From an uncultured bacterium (GTDB taxonomy: Bacteria; Bacillota; Clostridia; Lachnospirales; Lachnospiraceae): DNA of 31,395 nucleotides. Where the stretch lies: assembly GCA_905215775.1 (NCBI GenBank), contig CAJMRM010000039.1, positions 1 to 31,395 of the forward strand, given 5' to 3'. Positions 23,996-31,395 of this stretch are shown one piece after another. Within the stretch, counting starts at the first letter, position 1. Each line of letters starts with the position of its first letter. Position numbers and translations under genes: made by a program. The notes under the pieces were generated by a model. The model had not been told where the DNA came from, did no database searches, and saw nothing but the letters and a program-made list of their open reading frames with translations.

Positions 23996-24024
23996 ATCAT
24001 ACCACAACCCACAGGGCTTTTCAA
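23996..24024 (-). promoter_or_regulatory. Promoter of the nucleotidyltransferase operon
   Basis: On the minus strand TTGAAA (24024-24019), a 17-bp spacer and TATGAT (24001-23996), about 32 bases before the ATG at 23964. Good match to sigma-A. Confidence 0.7.
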
Positions 24025-24062
24025 TTCGTGACTTCTTAAGAAATTGTGAATAGTTTTTATGC

Positions 24063-24117
24063 AAAAAGGGGCTGCTGCAAAAGAGAGGTTCAGAACCAGC
24101 TCTTTTACAGCAGCCCC
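24063..24117 (-). terminator. Strong intrinsic terminator after the yedF operon
   Basis: Arms GGGGCTGCTG (24068-24077) and CAGCAGCCCC (24108-24117), continued after one mismatch by AAAAGAG/CTCTTTT, form a stem of about 17 bp. On the minus strand it is followed by TTTTT. It lies 14 bases past the dehydratase-like gene stop. Confidence 0.92.
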
Positions 24118-24131
24118 AGGGCATCTTGATT

Positions 24132-25286
24132 TTACAGCATTTCCAGGAAGGCCGCAACACGGGTCTCGATCTGGCCGCTGTCTGTGGTGGAATAATCGGT
24201 CTCCAGCTTCAGATACGGAACACCCAGCTCGTCCTCAACCACCCGGCGGGTCTTATGGGATTCCACGTTGAAGGTATGGCAGGCCTGGAGGATCACCTCG
24301 ATCACGCCGTCTACCTTATATTTCTCGATCATTCTCTTTGTATTTTCCAGACGGTCGTCGTTGGGCGTCATAACGGAACAGTGGATGGAAAGATACCGGT
24401 CGGAAATAGCACGTAAAATATCGTCTGCGTTCTCATCGATCATCATACTTCTGGTACGCTCGCCAGAGCAGTCGTCCAGGCAGACAATGACTCCGCCGTT
24501 GTTCTCGATCACCATACCCACCTTCTGGATCACACCGCCAGTGGGACAGCCTGTGATCAGGATCCTCTTGGCAGAAGCGGACACCGGACGCTCCCCTCTT
24601 TCGTAGGCAGCTTTAGCCTCGTTCACCAGCTCTTTGATATTGGAGATCTGCTGCTGTACATCGAAGGTGAATGTGCCCTTCTGCAGCGCCAGCATCATTT
24701 CTGTGCCACGCATGGGCGGAGGACAGAGGGCCTGGAGCTCATACATCTCGCACAGAGCCCTTCTCTGCTCGTTGCGTACCCGCACAGCCCGTCTCAGATC
24801 CTCGTCTGTGATGGTGATACCAAACTTTTCTTCCAGTTTTTTCTTTAACAGACATACTTCCTCATACCAGATATCCTTGGCATAGGGGCGGTCCTGTCCC
24901 TGGGGAAGCTGCATCACATACGTTTCTTTGATCTCATTCAGAAGCTCGTACATCTTCTTCTTTCCGTCGCAGGTGGTCTCACCGATGATGATATCAGAAA
25001 AATATGTATACGGGCATTTTTCCGTCACAGCAAAGCCGTAGGTCCCCTTGATCAGCGGGCACAGGTTTTTGGGAAGCACCTTTTCTGCATCCGGGATCGT
25101 CTCATTGCTAGTCCCGCAAAGGCCAATGGCCGCAATATTTCCGGCGTCCAGGAGTTCCTGGGGAGTGTAGGAGCAGAGACAGCCCGCTAATTTTCCGCCG
25201 TTTTCCTTAAATTCCTTGGCTGCCAGGAAGCCGTTTTTTCTGGCGTCTACAAATTCATCAAATAATTTGGGCAGATCACGATTCAT
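24132..25286 (-). CDS. Double-cubane / 2-hydroxyacyl-CoA dehydratase (HgdB-like) iron-sulfur protein
   Basis: A 384-residue member of the HgdB/FldC superfamily, closest in layout to YjiM and double-cubane cluster proteins. Cysteines typical for cluster ligation are in LAGCLCSYTPQELLDAG (36, 38), GLCG (57), NLCPLIKGTYGFA (76), KCPYTYFSD (91) and TTCDGKKKMYELL (105), with more in ITGCPTGG and IHCSVM. The family takes electrons at very low potential from an ATP-driven activase, which is encoded 17 bp upstream. There is only one such subunit, unlike two-subunit acyl-CoA dehydratases, and no CoA-transferase is nearby, so an acyl-CoA substrate is doubtful. Co-transcription with yedF, divergent from selD, suggests a selenium- or sulfur-related reduction. 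That link is an inference. Confidence 0.83.
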   Translation of the reverse strand: MNRDLPKLFDEFVDARKNGFLAAKEFKENGGKLAGCLCSYTPQELLDAGNIAAIGLCGTSNETIPDAEKVLPKNLCPLIKGTYGFAVTEKCPYTYFSDIIIGETTCDGKKKMYELLNEIKETYVMQLPQGQDRPYAKDIWYEEVCLLKKKLEEKFGITITDEDLRRAVRVRNEQRRALCEMYELQALCPPPMRGTEMMLALQKGTFTFDVQQQISNIKELVNEAKAAYERGERPVSASAKRILITGCPTGGVIQKVGMVIENNGGVIVCLDDCSGERTRSMMIDENADDILRAISDRYLSIHCSVMTPNDDRLENTKRMIEKYKVDGVIEVILQACHTFNVESHKTRRVVEDELGVPYLKLETDYSTTDSGQIETRVAAFLEML

Positions 25287-25303
25287 TCTGATGTTTCCTT
25301 TCT

Positions 25304-26053
25304 CTATACGGCAGCCGTAAGCGCTGCTCCGATGGCCCCGGCATATCTTGCCAGGGGTACGCTTTCCACCGGCGCATGAAGCGCAAGGGAAAGGCGTTCT
25401 AAAACGTAGGGATCTTCACAGAGACCGCCGGTGAGGAAATACTGGTCTCCCTCCACCTGGGAGATCAGCTGAACCACCTTGGTGACCACCGATTCGATGA
25501 CGCCGTAAGCGATATCCTCCCTGGGAGTTCCCTTTCCGATGAGGCTGATGACCTCCGATTCTGCAAACACGGTACACATGGAGCTGATGGTGATGGGGTT
25601 TCCCCGGGATGCCAGGTCTGAAAGCTCCTCCATGGTCAGTCCCAGCCGGTTGGTCATGACCTCCAGGAACTTTCCGGTTCCCGCAGAGCACTTATCGTTC
25701 ATGATGAACTTCATGACACGGCCGTTTTTCAGGGCGATCCCCTTGGTATCCTGGCCTCCGATGTCGATGACCGTCCCGTTCCTTCCGAACAGGTGCCAGG
25801 CTCCCTTTCCGTGGCAGGTGATCTCCGTTACGGATTTGTCGGCATAGGGAACCGATATCCGTCCGTAGCCCGTAGCCACATAGGCGGCGTTATCCTTGTG
25901 GATCCCGTCCTTCTCCAGCATCCGGTAGATCTCCTCCGCCGTTTTTCTGCTGCTGAAGCCTGTATTTAAAAGGTAGGTCTTCACGACCTCCCCATCTTTT
26001 ATGACTGCTGTTTTGGCCGCGCTGGACCCGATATCGATTCCCACCTGATACAT
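25304..26053 (-). CDS. ATP-dependent dehydratase activase (ASKHA, YjiL/HgdC-like)
   Basis: A 249-residue BadF/BadG/BcrA/BcrD-type ATPase. The N-terminal YQVGIDIGSSAAKTAVIKDG is the phosphate-1 loop and VIDIGGQDTKGIAL (95-108) the second nucleotide loop. Cys122 (NDKCSAGTGKFLEVM) and Cys160 (ISSMCTVFAESEVISLI) are the residues that, in the homodimer, bridge one [4Fe-4S] cluster in the HgdC family. ATP hydrolysis drives one-electron transfer to a partner iron-sulfur protein, here the HgdB-like product downstream (17-bp gap). It is preceded by yedF at a 19-bp gap. Oxygen-sensitive chemistry of this sort fits a strict anaerobe. Confidence 0.93.
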   Translation of the reverse strand: MYQVGIDIGSSAAKTAVIKDGEVVKTYLLNTGFSSRKTAEEIYRMLEKDGIHKDNAAYVATGYGRISVPYADKSVTEITCHGKGAWHLFGRNGTVIDIGGQDTKGIALKNGRVMKFIMNDKCSAGTGKFLEVMTNRLGLTMEELSDLASRGNPITISSMCTVFAESEVISLIGKGTPREDIAYGVIESVVTKVVQLISQVEGDQYFLTGGLCEDPYVLERLSLALHAPVESVPLARYAGAIGAALTAAV

Positions 26054-26072
26054 GATACTCTCCTGTTATTCC

Positions 26073-26687
26073 TTACTGCTTGATGATCTTATCTGCGTTG
26101 GCAAGCTTCTCCACGATGGTGTACATATTGGTCACGCTTCCCACCGCCAGCTTATCCTTCAGATTATAGTAATCCAGGCATGTTCCGCATGTAAGGATCT
26201 CCACGCCCTGGGCTTCCATGTTCTTTAAATCATCCAGAGACGGAGAACCCTCTGTTGTGATGGTTGCGCCGCCGTTATAGAAAAGGATCGTGCTGGGAAG
26301 CTCGTCTAACTGGGAAAGGGCAAAGATAAAGCCCTTCATCAGGACCTTGCCCAGCTCGTCGTTTCCGTGTCCCATGCGCTCGGAAGCGATGGCTACTACT
26401 GTATTTTTTCTTCTGTCCACGCCGCAGGAGGCCTCCTCTTCGGCTCCATTATCCTCCAGGGGTTTGTCCAAGGTGATCTTCACGATGAACAGCTTTTCCT
26501 CCTTCTTCTCTGCAAAGGACTTTAAGCCCTTGCTGGATGCCAGACGGGTCAGGTTCTGGACGGCGATCTCATTATCTACATGAACCTCAACGGTTCCTGC
26601 CTCTGTCATTGCCTTTAATGCCTTTGTGGCTTTTACTACCGGGATCGGGCACTGGTCTCCCACTGCATTTACGATTACATTTGCCAT
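26073..26687 (-). CDS. yedF: YedF: TusA-like plus DsrE-like sulfurtransferase-family protein
   Basis: A 204-residue two-domain protein. The N-terminal TusA/SirA domain has the CPxP motif with Cys13 in VGDQCPIPVVKATKAL. The C-terminal DsrE-like domain has ILTCGTC (Cys167, Cys170). This fusion is the selenium-associated YedF family, which co-occurs with selD; a role in handling selenium or sulfur as a persulfide/perselenide is proposed but not proven. The ATG at 26687 is preceded by AGGAGG at 7 bases; an in-frame start at 26720 gives a non-family extension. First gene of the operon with the activase and HgdB-like protein, divergent from selD across a 186-bp promoter region. Confidence 0.9.
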   Translation of the reverse strand: MANVIVNAVGDQCPIPVVKATKALKAMTEAGTVEVHVDNEIAVQNLTRLASSKGLKSFAEKKEEKLFIVKITLDKPLEDNGAEEEASCGVDRRKNTVVAIASERMGHGNDELGKVLMKGFIFALSQLDELPSTILFYNGGATITTEGSPSLDDLKNMEAQGVEILTCGTCLDYYNLKDKLAVGSVTNMYTIVEKLANADKIIKQ

Positions 26688-26733
26688 GATCAAATCCTCC
26701 TGCTTGTATTTTTCGCCCAATAAGCTACCCTTT

Positions 26734-26763
26734 ATTTTATCGTTAGTTCAGCAATCTTGTCAA
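26734..26763 (-). promoter_or_regulatory. Promoter of the yedF operon
   Basis: On the minus strand TTGACA (26763-26758), an 18-bp spacer and TAAAAT (26739-26734), about 47 bases before the yedF ATG. Confidence 0.65.
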
Positions 26764-26813
26764 ATAGCATATTTCAATACATAAACTATTTATAAATATG
26801 TTTATCTATACGG

Positions 26814-26842
26814 TTGCTTTTTAAAAATCCAGGTGTTATGAT
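26814..26842 (+). promoter_or_regulatory. selD promoter
   Basis: TTGCTT (26814-26819), a 17-bp spacer and TATGAT (26837-26842), about 32 bases before the selD ATG, with TTAGGAGG at 26858-26865 as ribosome site. Confidence 0.65.
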
Positions 26843-26873
26843 GAAATCATGATCAATTAGGAGGTTTTTACAA

Positions 26874-27914
26874 ATGGCAAAAGAACTGCCCCTTACTCAG
26901 ATGACCACCGCGTCTGGCTGAGCAGCCAAGCTGGGACCGGGTGTCCTCACAGAAATACTGGAAGATCTTCCAAACGTTTATAATCCCCGCCTTCTGGTGG
27001 GTTTTGATACCAGCGACGACGCATGCGTCTACAAGATCACCGACGATGTGGCCGCCATCCATACTGTGGATTTCTTTACGCCCATCGTGGACGATCCCTA
27101 CCAGTTCGGACAGATCGCCGCAGCCAACGCTTTAAGCGACGTGTACGCCATGGGCGGACAGCCGGCGGTGGCAATGAACTTATTATGTGTTCCCAACTGT
27201 CTTTCCAAGGAAACGATCCGGCAGATCTTAAAGGGCGGCCACGACAAGGCCGTGGAAGCCGGCTGTACCATCGCCGGCGGCCACACGATCCAGGATCCGG
27301 AGCCCAAATACGGTCTCTGTGTCACTGGGTACGTGCATCCCGATAAGATCCTTAAAAATGTCGGCGCACAGCCTGGGGATCTTTTAGTGATCACCAAGCC
27401 CCTGGGAACCGGCGTCCTTACCACAGGAGCCAAGGCAGACCTGGTATCAAAAGAGGATTACGACGCCATGACCTGTTCCATGGCCACTCTGAACGCCAAG
27501 GCAGCCGAAGCAGCCCAGACCTTCCCGGATGTCCACGCCTGCACCGATATCACAGGCTTCGGTCTTCTGGGACATGCCTATGAGATGGCAGAGGGAAGCG
27601 ACAGCACCTTAAAACTCTTCAGCAAAAAGCTCCCGCTGCTCCACGGAGCCAGAGAGCTGGCGGAAATGGGCATCATCCCTGCCGGAGCCTACCGGAATAT
27701 GGATTATGTGAAGCCCCATTTACGGATCATGGATTCTGCCGAGCAGTGCCTGGTGGATCTGATCGCAGACCCCCAGACCTCCGGAGGCCTTCTGGTGGCC
27801 CTTCCCGGCGACCAGGCCATGGAGCTCTGCAAAAAGCTGACCGCCCAAGGCATCACCGGAGCCATCATCGGCGAGGTAGTGGAAAAGACGGATGTGGATC
27901 TGATCATTGAGTAA
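26874..27914 (+). CDS. selD: Selenide, water dikinase, selenocysteine-containing
   Basis: A 346-residue selenophosphate synthetase. It makes selenophosphate from selenide and ATP, the selenium donor for Sec-tRNA. The ATG at 26874 follows TTAGGAGG. Codon 16 is TGA (26919-26921), in the motif TTASG-U-AAKLGPG, exactly where other SelD proteins have the catalytic Cys or Sec, three residues before the essential Lys (here Lys19). The frame is otherwise open, and residues 17-41 match the family (KLGPGVLTEILEDLP). Later motifs are DDACVYKI, TVDFFTP, NALSDVYAMGG, AGGHTI and DITGFGLLGHAYEMA. Treating the gene as starting at the downstream ATG (26997) would lose the active site. It implies that the host has selA, selB and selC, and is probably autocatalytically dependent on Sec. 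Confidence 0.96.
26919..26953 (+). promoter_or_regulatory. Sec codon and bacterial SECIS-like hairpin in selD
   Basis: After the TGA (26919-26921), GGGAC (26933-26937) pairs with GTCCT (26943-26947) around the loop CGGGT, with CTG/CAG pairs possible outside. The loop lies about 16-21 bases after the TGA and has G residues, which fits the loose bacterial SECIS consensus recognised by SelB. Confidence 0.75.
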
Positions 27915-27922
27915 ACGTTTAC

Positions 27923-27970
27923 AGCCCGGGATTTCTGGATCTTAAGATCCTAAAATCCCGGGCTTTTTTT
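27923..27970 (+). terminator. selD terminator, at the convergent junction with citF
   Basis: Arms AGCCCGGGATTT (27923-27934) and AAATCCCGGGCT (27953-27964) form a 12-bp stem, with an inner GGATCTTAAGATCC palindrome, followed by seven T on the plus strand. It begins 9 bases after the selD stop and reaches the citF stop. The minus-strand side lacks a T run. Confidence 0.93.
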
Positions 27971-29531
27971 AGAATGTTTTCTTGATTTCCCGTATGACAT
28001 CGATCACCGTTCCATCCCGATATTCTACCACACAGACCACCTTATCCGTAGTTTCTATGGGCCTGGGCACTCCGGTCAGCGACTCAGCCAGCCTCTGGAG
28101 ATATTCGATCGTCACCAGTTTCATCCCTGCCTTCTCCAAATCTTCTTTCAATTCTGTGTAATACTTATGCTTCGGATTCAATGCGGTCCCCGCCTCTGTG
28201 ATCACACAGGCCACAGTCTCCCCTGGTGTACATAAGGTAAACACTCGTTTTGTAATCGAGGGAGTCCTTCCACGGACCACTGGCAGACATACGATCGAAA
28301 TATCTGCTCCAGCCGCCACGTCAGGACCTCCTCCCAGTCCTCCCATCATCTCACCAGAGGATCCGGTTAATATATTTACATTAAAATCTGTGTCCACCTC
28401 CAGAGCCGCTAAGACACCAAAATTTAATTTATCCAGCATAGATCCTTTAGAAAAAGGATTAGAATAAACTGCGTTATCAATTTCTACAATCCCTGACTCT
28501 TCTATGATAGCTCTGGCTGCCACGGAGTCGAAGCACTGGCTGCATTCCAATACACGCACCAGGCCCTTTTTATACATATCTACAATAGCAGCAGTCATAC
28601 CACCCAGGGCAAAACTAGCCTTGACCCCACGTTTTTCCATTCTCTCAGCCAGATAATTCGTACAGGCAATACTGATAGCTCCTGCTCCCGTCTGAAAAGA
28701 AAAATTTTCTTTAAACATTCTGGAGGCCGCAATCACATCCGCTGCCCTTTCTGCGATCATCAGATCCCGTGGATTTTTTGTCATTCTGGCCGCACCTTTT
28801 CCAATTTTTTCCGGGTCTCCGATCCGGTCTACCTTTACCACATAATCCACATATTGCTGGGATATACTAGCTGGACAGCAGGGATACTCCACCAGATTAT
28901 CTGTAACGACCACTACCTTCGATGCACAGTACGCGTCTATAAAAGAATACCCCAAAGAGCCGCAGGCATTAGGACCGATCTGCCCGGTTGCATTTCCATA
29001 CTCATCCGCTGCTGAAGCACCGATAAATGCGGCATCAATCTCCAGTTCTCCCGCCTCGATCGCTCTTGGTCTGGACCCATGTGTCCTAAGTATCACTGGC
29101 TCATCCATAAGCCCTGTCAATACTGCGTCTCCCAGGCTCCCCCTGATTCCGCTGGCTTCAATACGGTCTATGGTACCGTCCTTTACAAAGTCCACAATGG
29201 ATGGGTTCTTAATATTTACCACAGCACTGGGGGCAAATCTCAAATGTTTTATCCCAAGATCACGAATGGTCTCCAGGACCTGTCCGATAATCTCATCCCC
29301 TTCCCTAAAACTGTGATGGAAGGAAATTGTCATGCCATCCTTAAGGCCAATAGCCTGGACAGCTTCTTTCAGGCTTCCCAGAAGCTTGTTGTCTCCAGAA
29401 ACATGCTTTTCCGCAGTCCTTTTCGTTTTTACAGGTGCGTTGGAAGGGACTTCTGTGTACGCTCCCCGATATGGTTTTAATACCCGATTTCCCACTTTCT
29501 CCGGGATTTCACGTCCCGCTGCATTTTTCAT
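27969..29531 (-). CDS. citF: Citrate lyase alpha subunit (citrate:acetyl-ACP transferase)
   Basis: A 520-residue CitF. It swaps the acetyl group on the acyl-carrier subunit for citrate to make citryl-ACP. The N-terminal GREIPEKVGNRVLKPYRGAY and FHHSFREGDEIIGQVLETI are typical, as are AFIGASAADEYGNATGQIG and CTPGETVACVITEAGTALNP in the CoA-transferase-like fold. The start ATG immediately follows the citE stop with no gap. It is the last gene here: no citX, citG or citC follows before the shared terminator, so prosthetic-group genes must lie elsewhere or upstream of the window. Base composition is a little more AT-rich than the hut and sel regions. Confidence 0.96.
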   Translation of the reverse strand: MKNAAGREIPEKVGNRVLKPYRGAYTEVPSNAPVKTKRTAEKHVSGDNKLLGSLKEAVQAIGLKDGMTISFHHSFREGDEIIGQVLETIRDLGIKHLRFAPSAVVNIKNPSIVDFVKDGTIDRIEASGIRGSLGDAVLTGLMDEPVILRTHGSRPRAIEAGELEIDAAFIGASAADEYGNATGQIGPNACGSLGYSFIDAYCASKVVVVTDNLVEYPCCPASISQQYVDYVVKVDRIGDPEKIGKGAARMTKNPRDLMIAERAADVIAASRMFKENFSFQTGAGAISIACTNYLAERMEKRGVKASFALGGMTAAIVDMYKKGLVRVLECSQCFDSVAARAIIEESGIVEIDNAVYSNPFSKGSMLDKLNFGVLAALEVDTDFNVNILTGSSGEMMGGLGGGPDVAAGADISIVCLPVVRGRTPSITKRVFTLCTPGETVACVITEAGTALNPKHKYYTELKEDLEKAGMKLVTIEYLQRLAESLTGVPRPIETTDKVVCVVEYRDGTVIDVIREIKKTF

Positions 29532-30437
29532 TTAAACCACCATCCCTTCCACATGGATACCTGCTGCTTCTGCCTGTGCCAGGGTCGTCCTGGCGCGCAG
29601 TTCCATGGGTTTATCAACCATACCTCCATCCAGCGACACAGCGCCCTTATGCTGGCGTTTACCTTCCTCCACAGCCTTCAGTACCCGGAGTGCATATTTA
29701 ATTTCCTTCATACTGGGTGTAAAAAAGGAATTAACTGTATCTATCTGCCTGGGGTGGATACATGTTTTTCCATCAAAGCCCAAATTCTTTGCCAGAGCCG
29801 TATCTTCCTCCAGCCCTTCCTTATCGTTGATATCGCTAAACACAATATCCAGTGCATCGATCCCCGCAGACCTACAGGCTAAAAGGACCGCGTTCCTGGC
29901 ATAAAATACTTCCAATCCCTTTTTCGTCCTCTGTGCCCTTAAACTTGCGGTCAGGTCTTCTGCACTGACAGCCATAGCCACGATTCTTGGATCTGCATGA
30001 GCGATTTCCATTGCGTTAATAACACCCATATAAGATTCAATATTGCAGATCAGTTCAATGCTCCCTTCCTCAACACCGGCTTCCCGTTCAATTTCAGCAA
30101 TACGTCTGGAAACAGATTGTACTTCCCTTGCATATTCTACTTTCGGAATACGGATAGCGTCTGGTCTTACCCGCACCGCGGCCTGCAGATCCTCGTCAAT
30201 CTCATCAGAATAGATCCCATTGACTCTTATACACACATATTTATCGCTGGGCCTATGCTCTTTAAGCATATTGTAGACAAGAAATCTTGCCGCATCCTTT
30301 TCTGCTGCCGGTACTGAATCTTCCAGGTCATAAATCAGCATATCCTCATTATAAAATACTGCCTGAATCATATTCACAGGACTGGCCCCGCTGGCATAAA
30401 GGCTGGTCCGTTTTAAATGGATCATTCTTTCTGCCAT
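29532..30437 (-). CDS. citE: Citrate lyase beta subunit (citryl-ACP lyase)
   Basis: A 301-residue HpcH/HpaI aldolase-family protein that cleaves citryl-ACP to oxaloacetate and acetyl-ACP. RTSLYASGASPVNMIQAVFYNEDMLIYDLEDSVP is the CitE start region, with metal-binding acidic residues in LICNIESYMGVINAMEIA and MAVSAEDLTASLR. FDGKTCIHPRQIDTVNSFF is the C-terminal family motif. It sits between citD (2-base gap) and citF (zero gap), in the canonical D-E-F order. Paralogues such as malyl-CoA lyase have similar folds, but the neighbours fix the assignment. Confidence 0.96.
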   Translation of the reverse strand: MAERMIHLKRTSLYASGASPVNMIQAVFYNEDMLIYDLEDSVPAAEKDAARFLVYNMLKEHRPSDKYVCIRVNGIYSDEIDEDLQAAVRVRPDAIRIPKVEYAREVQSVSRRIAEIEREAGVEEGSIELICNIESYMGVINAMEIAHADPRIVAMAVSAEDLTASLRAQRTKKGLEVFYARNAVLLACRSAGIDALDIVFSDINDKEGLEEDTALAKNLGFDGKTCIHPRQIDTVNSFFTPSMKEIKYALRVLKAVEEGKRQHKGAVSLDGGMVDKPMELRARTTLAQAEAAGIHVEGMVV

Positions 30438-30439
30438 AT

Positions 30440-30733
30440 TTATTCCTCCCTTGACCAGTCATAATGTACTTCTGCTCCACGACAGATCACACACTGCATC
30501 CTGGATTTAATAACACAGTCCAATGCTCCCTTATCATGGATTTCCACATAAGCGTCTGTGATCCCGAAATCCTTTAGAATTTTTTCTGCCGTGGCCAGGA
30601 TCGAATCTCCAAACATCATTTTAACGTCACTTTCCAGATCAATGCTGATGCCTTCTCCTCCATTCGGACGGATCATGATCTGGCAGTCGCTGGATTCCAG
30701 GGTTCCAGCTATTGCCGGTTTCTTAATTTCCAT
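30440..30733 (-). CDS. citD: Citrate lyase acyl carrier protein (gamma subunit)
   Basis: A 97-residue CitD. Ser14 in AGTLESSDCQIMIRPN is the site that carries the phosphoribosyl-dephospho-CoA group. The Gly-rich segment, IDLESDVKMMFGDSILATAE, and a C-terminal VIKSRMQCVICRGAE are typical of the family. First cit gene in the operon, 18 bp after the small membrane protein and 2 bp before citE. Confidence 0.94.
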   Translation of the reverse strand: MEIKKPAIAGTLESSDCQIMIRPNGGEGISIDLESDVKMMFGDSILATAEKILKDFGITDAYVEIHDKGALDCVIKSRMQCVICRGAEVHYDWSREE

Positions 30734-30751
30734 ATACAGACACCCCCTCTA

Positions 30752-30982
30752 TCATTTCTTCTTTTCTCTGGTATAGCTCATGATAAATCCCGAGAATGCG
30801 CATATACTGGCAACCCACACCGAATACGTTTTCAATGCATCGTTAATTCCTTTGACGAAGGCTCCATTTCCCATAAGCGCTCCAATCAGCTGGCCAAATA
30901 CCAGAATGGCTCCCATAATGAGAAATAACGGGAGTGTTACTTCAAAGACTACCATACAGATATTATAAATTGTCTTTTTCAT
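30752..30982 (-). CDS. Small two-helix membrane protein (transporter accessory?)
   Basis: A 76-residue hydrophobic protein with two predicted membrane helices (about VVFEVTLPLFLIMGAILVFG and VWVASICAFSGFIMSY) and a basic end RGKKK-like (TREKKK). The ATG at 30982 is preceded by AAAGGAG at 8 bases; the in-frame ATG at 31009 lacks a site and overlaps the transporter gene. It follows the TRAP/DctM-like gene by 13 bp and precedes citD. TRAP small subunits normally have four helices and about 160 residues, so this would be a reduced or alternative partner. Role is inferred only from its position. Confidence 0.7.
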   Translation of the reverse strand: MKKTIYNICMVVFEVTLPLFLIMGAILVFGQLIGALMGNGAFVKGINDALKTYSVWVASICAFSGFIMSYTREKKK

Positions 30983-30995
30983 ACATATCTCTCCT

Positions 30996-31395
30996 TTACG
31001 CCCCGACAATCGGGAAAAATCCCAGCATAATGAGGATGGCCATAAGCACTACGGGAAGTGCATAAAGCAGAAGCAGATTCCTAAATATCCTGGACGGCTC
31101 ATTCAGACCCGAAATACCACTGGCAATATAAATAGGTGCAGAATTGGGAGGAATACATCCCTCATTGGATACCAAAAACAGGAATGCGACGCAGCATGCT
31201 ACCGGTGCAAGTCCAATGGACCTCAATGCCGCATAAGACAGCGCACCCAACGCCGTCGTGGAAGCGGTTCCCGTAAAAGGTCCTACCATGAGGGTCGTGA
31301 TCACAGCGATCAATAACACAACAAGAATTGCAGAATAATTTCCAAGTGAGTTAAATACTGCTGTAAACTCCTCCTGAAGCCCCAGCTTTGTCAGC
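30996..31395 (-). CDS. TRAP/DctM-like (ion-transporter superfamily) carrier, C-terminal part, cut by window edge
   Basis: The frame is open to the right edge; about 132 C-terminal residues are seen, with the N-terminus outside. Hydrophobic helices alternate with the re-entrant motif GPFTGTASTTALGAL and the later NEGCIPPNSAPIYIASGISG, which resemble the paired Pro/Gly-rich substrate loops of TRAP-large (DctM) and related carriers; the final helix ends LIMLGFFPIVGA. It is followed at once by the two-helix protein and the citrate lyase genes, so citrate or a similar carboxylate is the likely substrate. A DASS-type citrate carrier is the alternative assignment. No periplasmic binding protein is in view. 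Confidence 0.7.
   Translation of the reverse strand, partial: LTKLGLQEEFTAVFNSLGNYSAILVVLLIAVITTLMVGPFTGTASTTALGALSYAALRSIGLAPVACCVAFLFLVSNEGCIPPNSAPIYIASGISGLNEPSRIFRNLLLLYALPVVLMAILIMLGFFPIVGA

Noticed and set aside
26997..27914. selD starting at the internal ATG
   Set aside because: It would remove the Sec/Lys active site; the upstream frame with one TGA, a promoter and ribosome site explains the gene better.
27911..27922. Perfect palindrome GTAAACGTTTAC resembling a LacI-family operator
   Set aside because: It overlaps the selD stop between convergent genes, where a repressor site has no promoter to act on; probably chance.
1..31395. CRISPR array, tRNA, rRNA or intact insertion sequence
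   Set aside because: No regularly spaced repeats, cloverleaf, rRNA segment or transposase was seen on either strand.

Overview
The window looks like chromosomal DNA from an anaerobic Firmicute of the Lachnospiraceae/Clostridia type. This rests on strong AGGAGG-type ribosome sites, intrinsic terminators, an S-box leader on metK, a 676-residue-class urocanase, split formiminotransferase and cyclodeaminase genes, citrate lyase, and a selenocysteine-containing SelD. The genus is not certain. No tRNA, rRNA, CRISPR array or intact insertion sequence was seen.

Positions 1-11350 hold a complete histidine-to-glutamate pathway. It is split into two transcription units around a large SARP/BTAD-AAA-TPR regulator. 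The left unit (minus strand) is hutH-hutD-ftcD-cyclodeaminase. The right unit (plus strand) is hutU-hutI-nucleotidyltransferase. The two hut promoters share an unusual and exactly repeated geometry: two TTGACG-like heptamers 11 bp apart, a 9-bp gap, then a -10 box. This is the arrangement known for SARP-family activators. The regulator itself has an ordinary consensus promoter. The far left end (37-182) is a dense cluster of hairpins with repeated arms.

Positions 11376-15000 hold a polar amino acid ABC transporter operon (binding protein, permease, ATPase) translationally coupled to a PatB/MalY-type C-S lyase, with an attenuating hairpin after the binding-protein gene. This suggests cyst(e)ine or related sulfur amino acid uptake. 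Next comes a decayed RloA/RloB (AbiL-like) defence pair: RloB is intact, but the ATPase lacks its Walker A half and carries a frameshift in a 7-base homopolymer.

Positions 16880-24025 are housekeeping genes on the minus strand: metK under a SAM-I riboswitch, murA, a membrane-anchored 831-residue protein of unknown function, a small unknown protein and a sugar-nucleotidyltransferase-like gene.

Positions 24060-27970 are a selenium-linked region. selD is read through an in-frame UGA (Sec16) with a bacterial SECIS-like hairpin. Divergent from it is an operon of yedF, an ATP-dependent dehydratase activase and a double-cubane/HgdB-like iron-sulfur protein. From 27969 to the right edge is a citrate lyase operon (citD-citE-citF) preceded by a TRAP/DctM-like transporter (cut by the window edge) and a small two-helix membrane protein.

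The strongest leads are the SARP-type control of hut genes, the Sec-containing SelD beside an iron-sulfur reductase pair, and the eroded defence locus.
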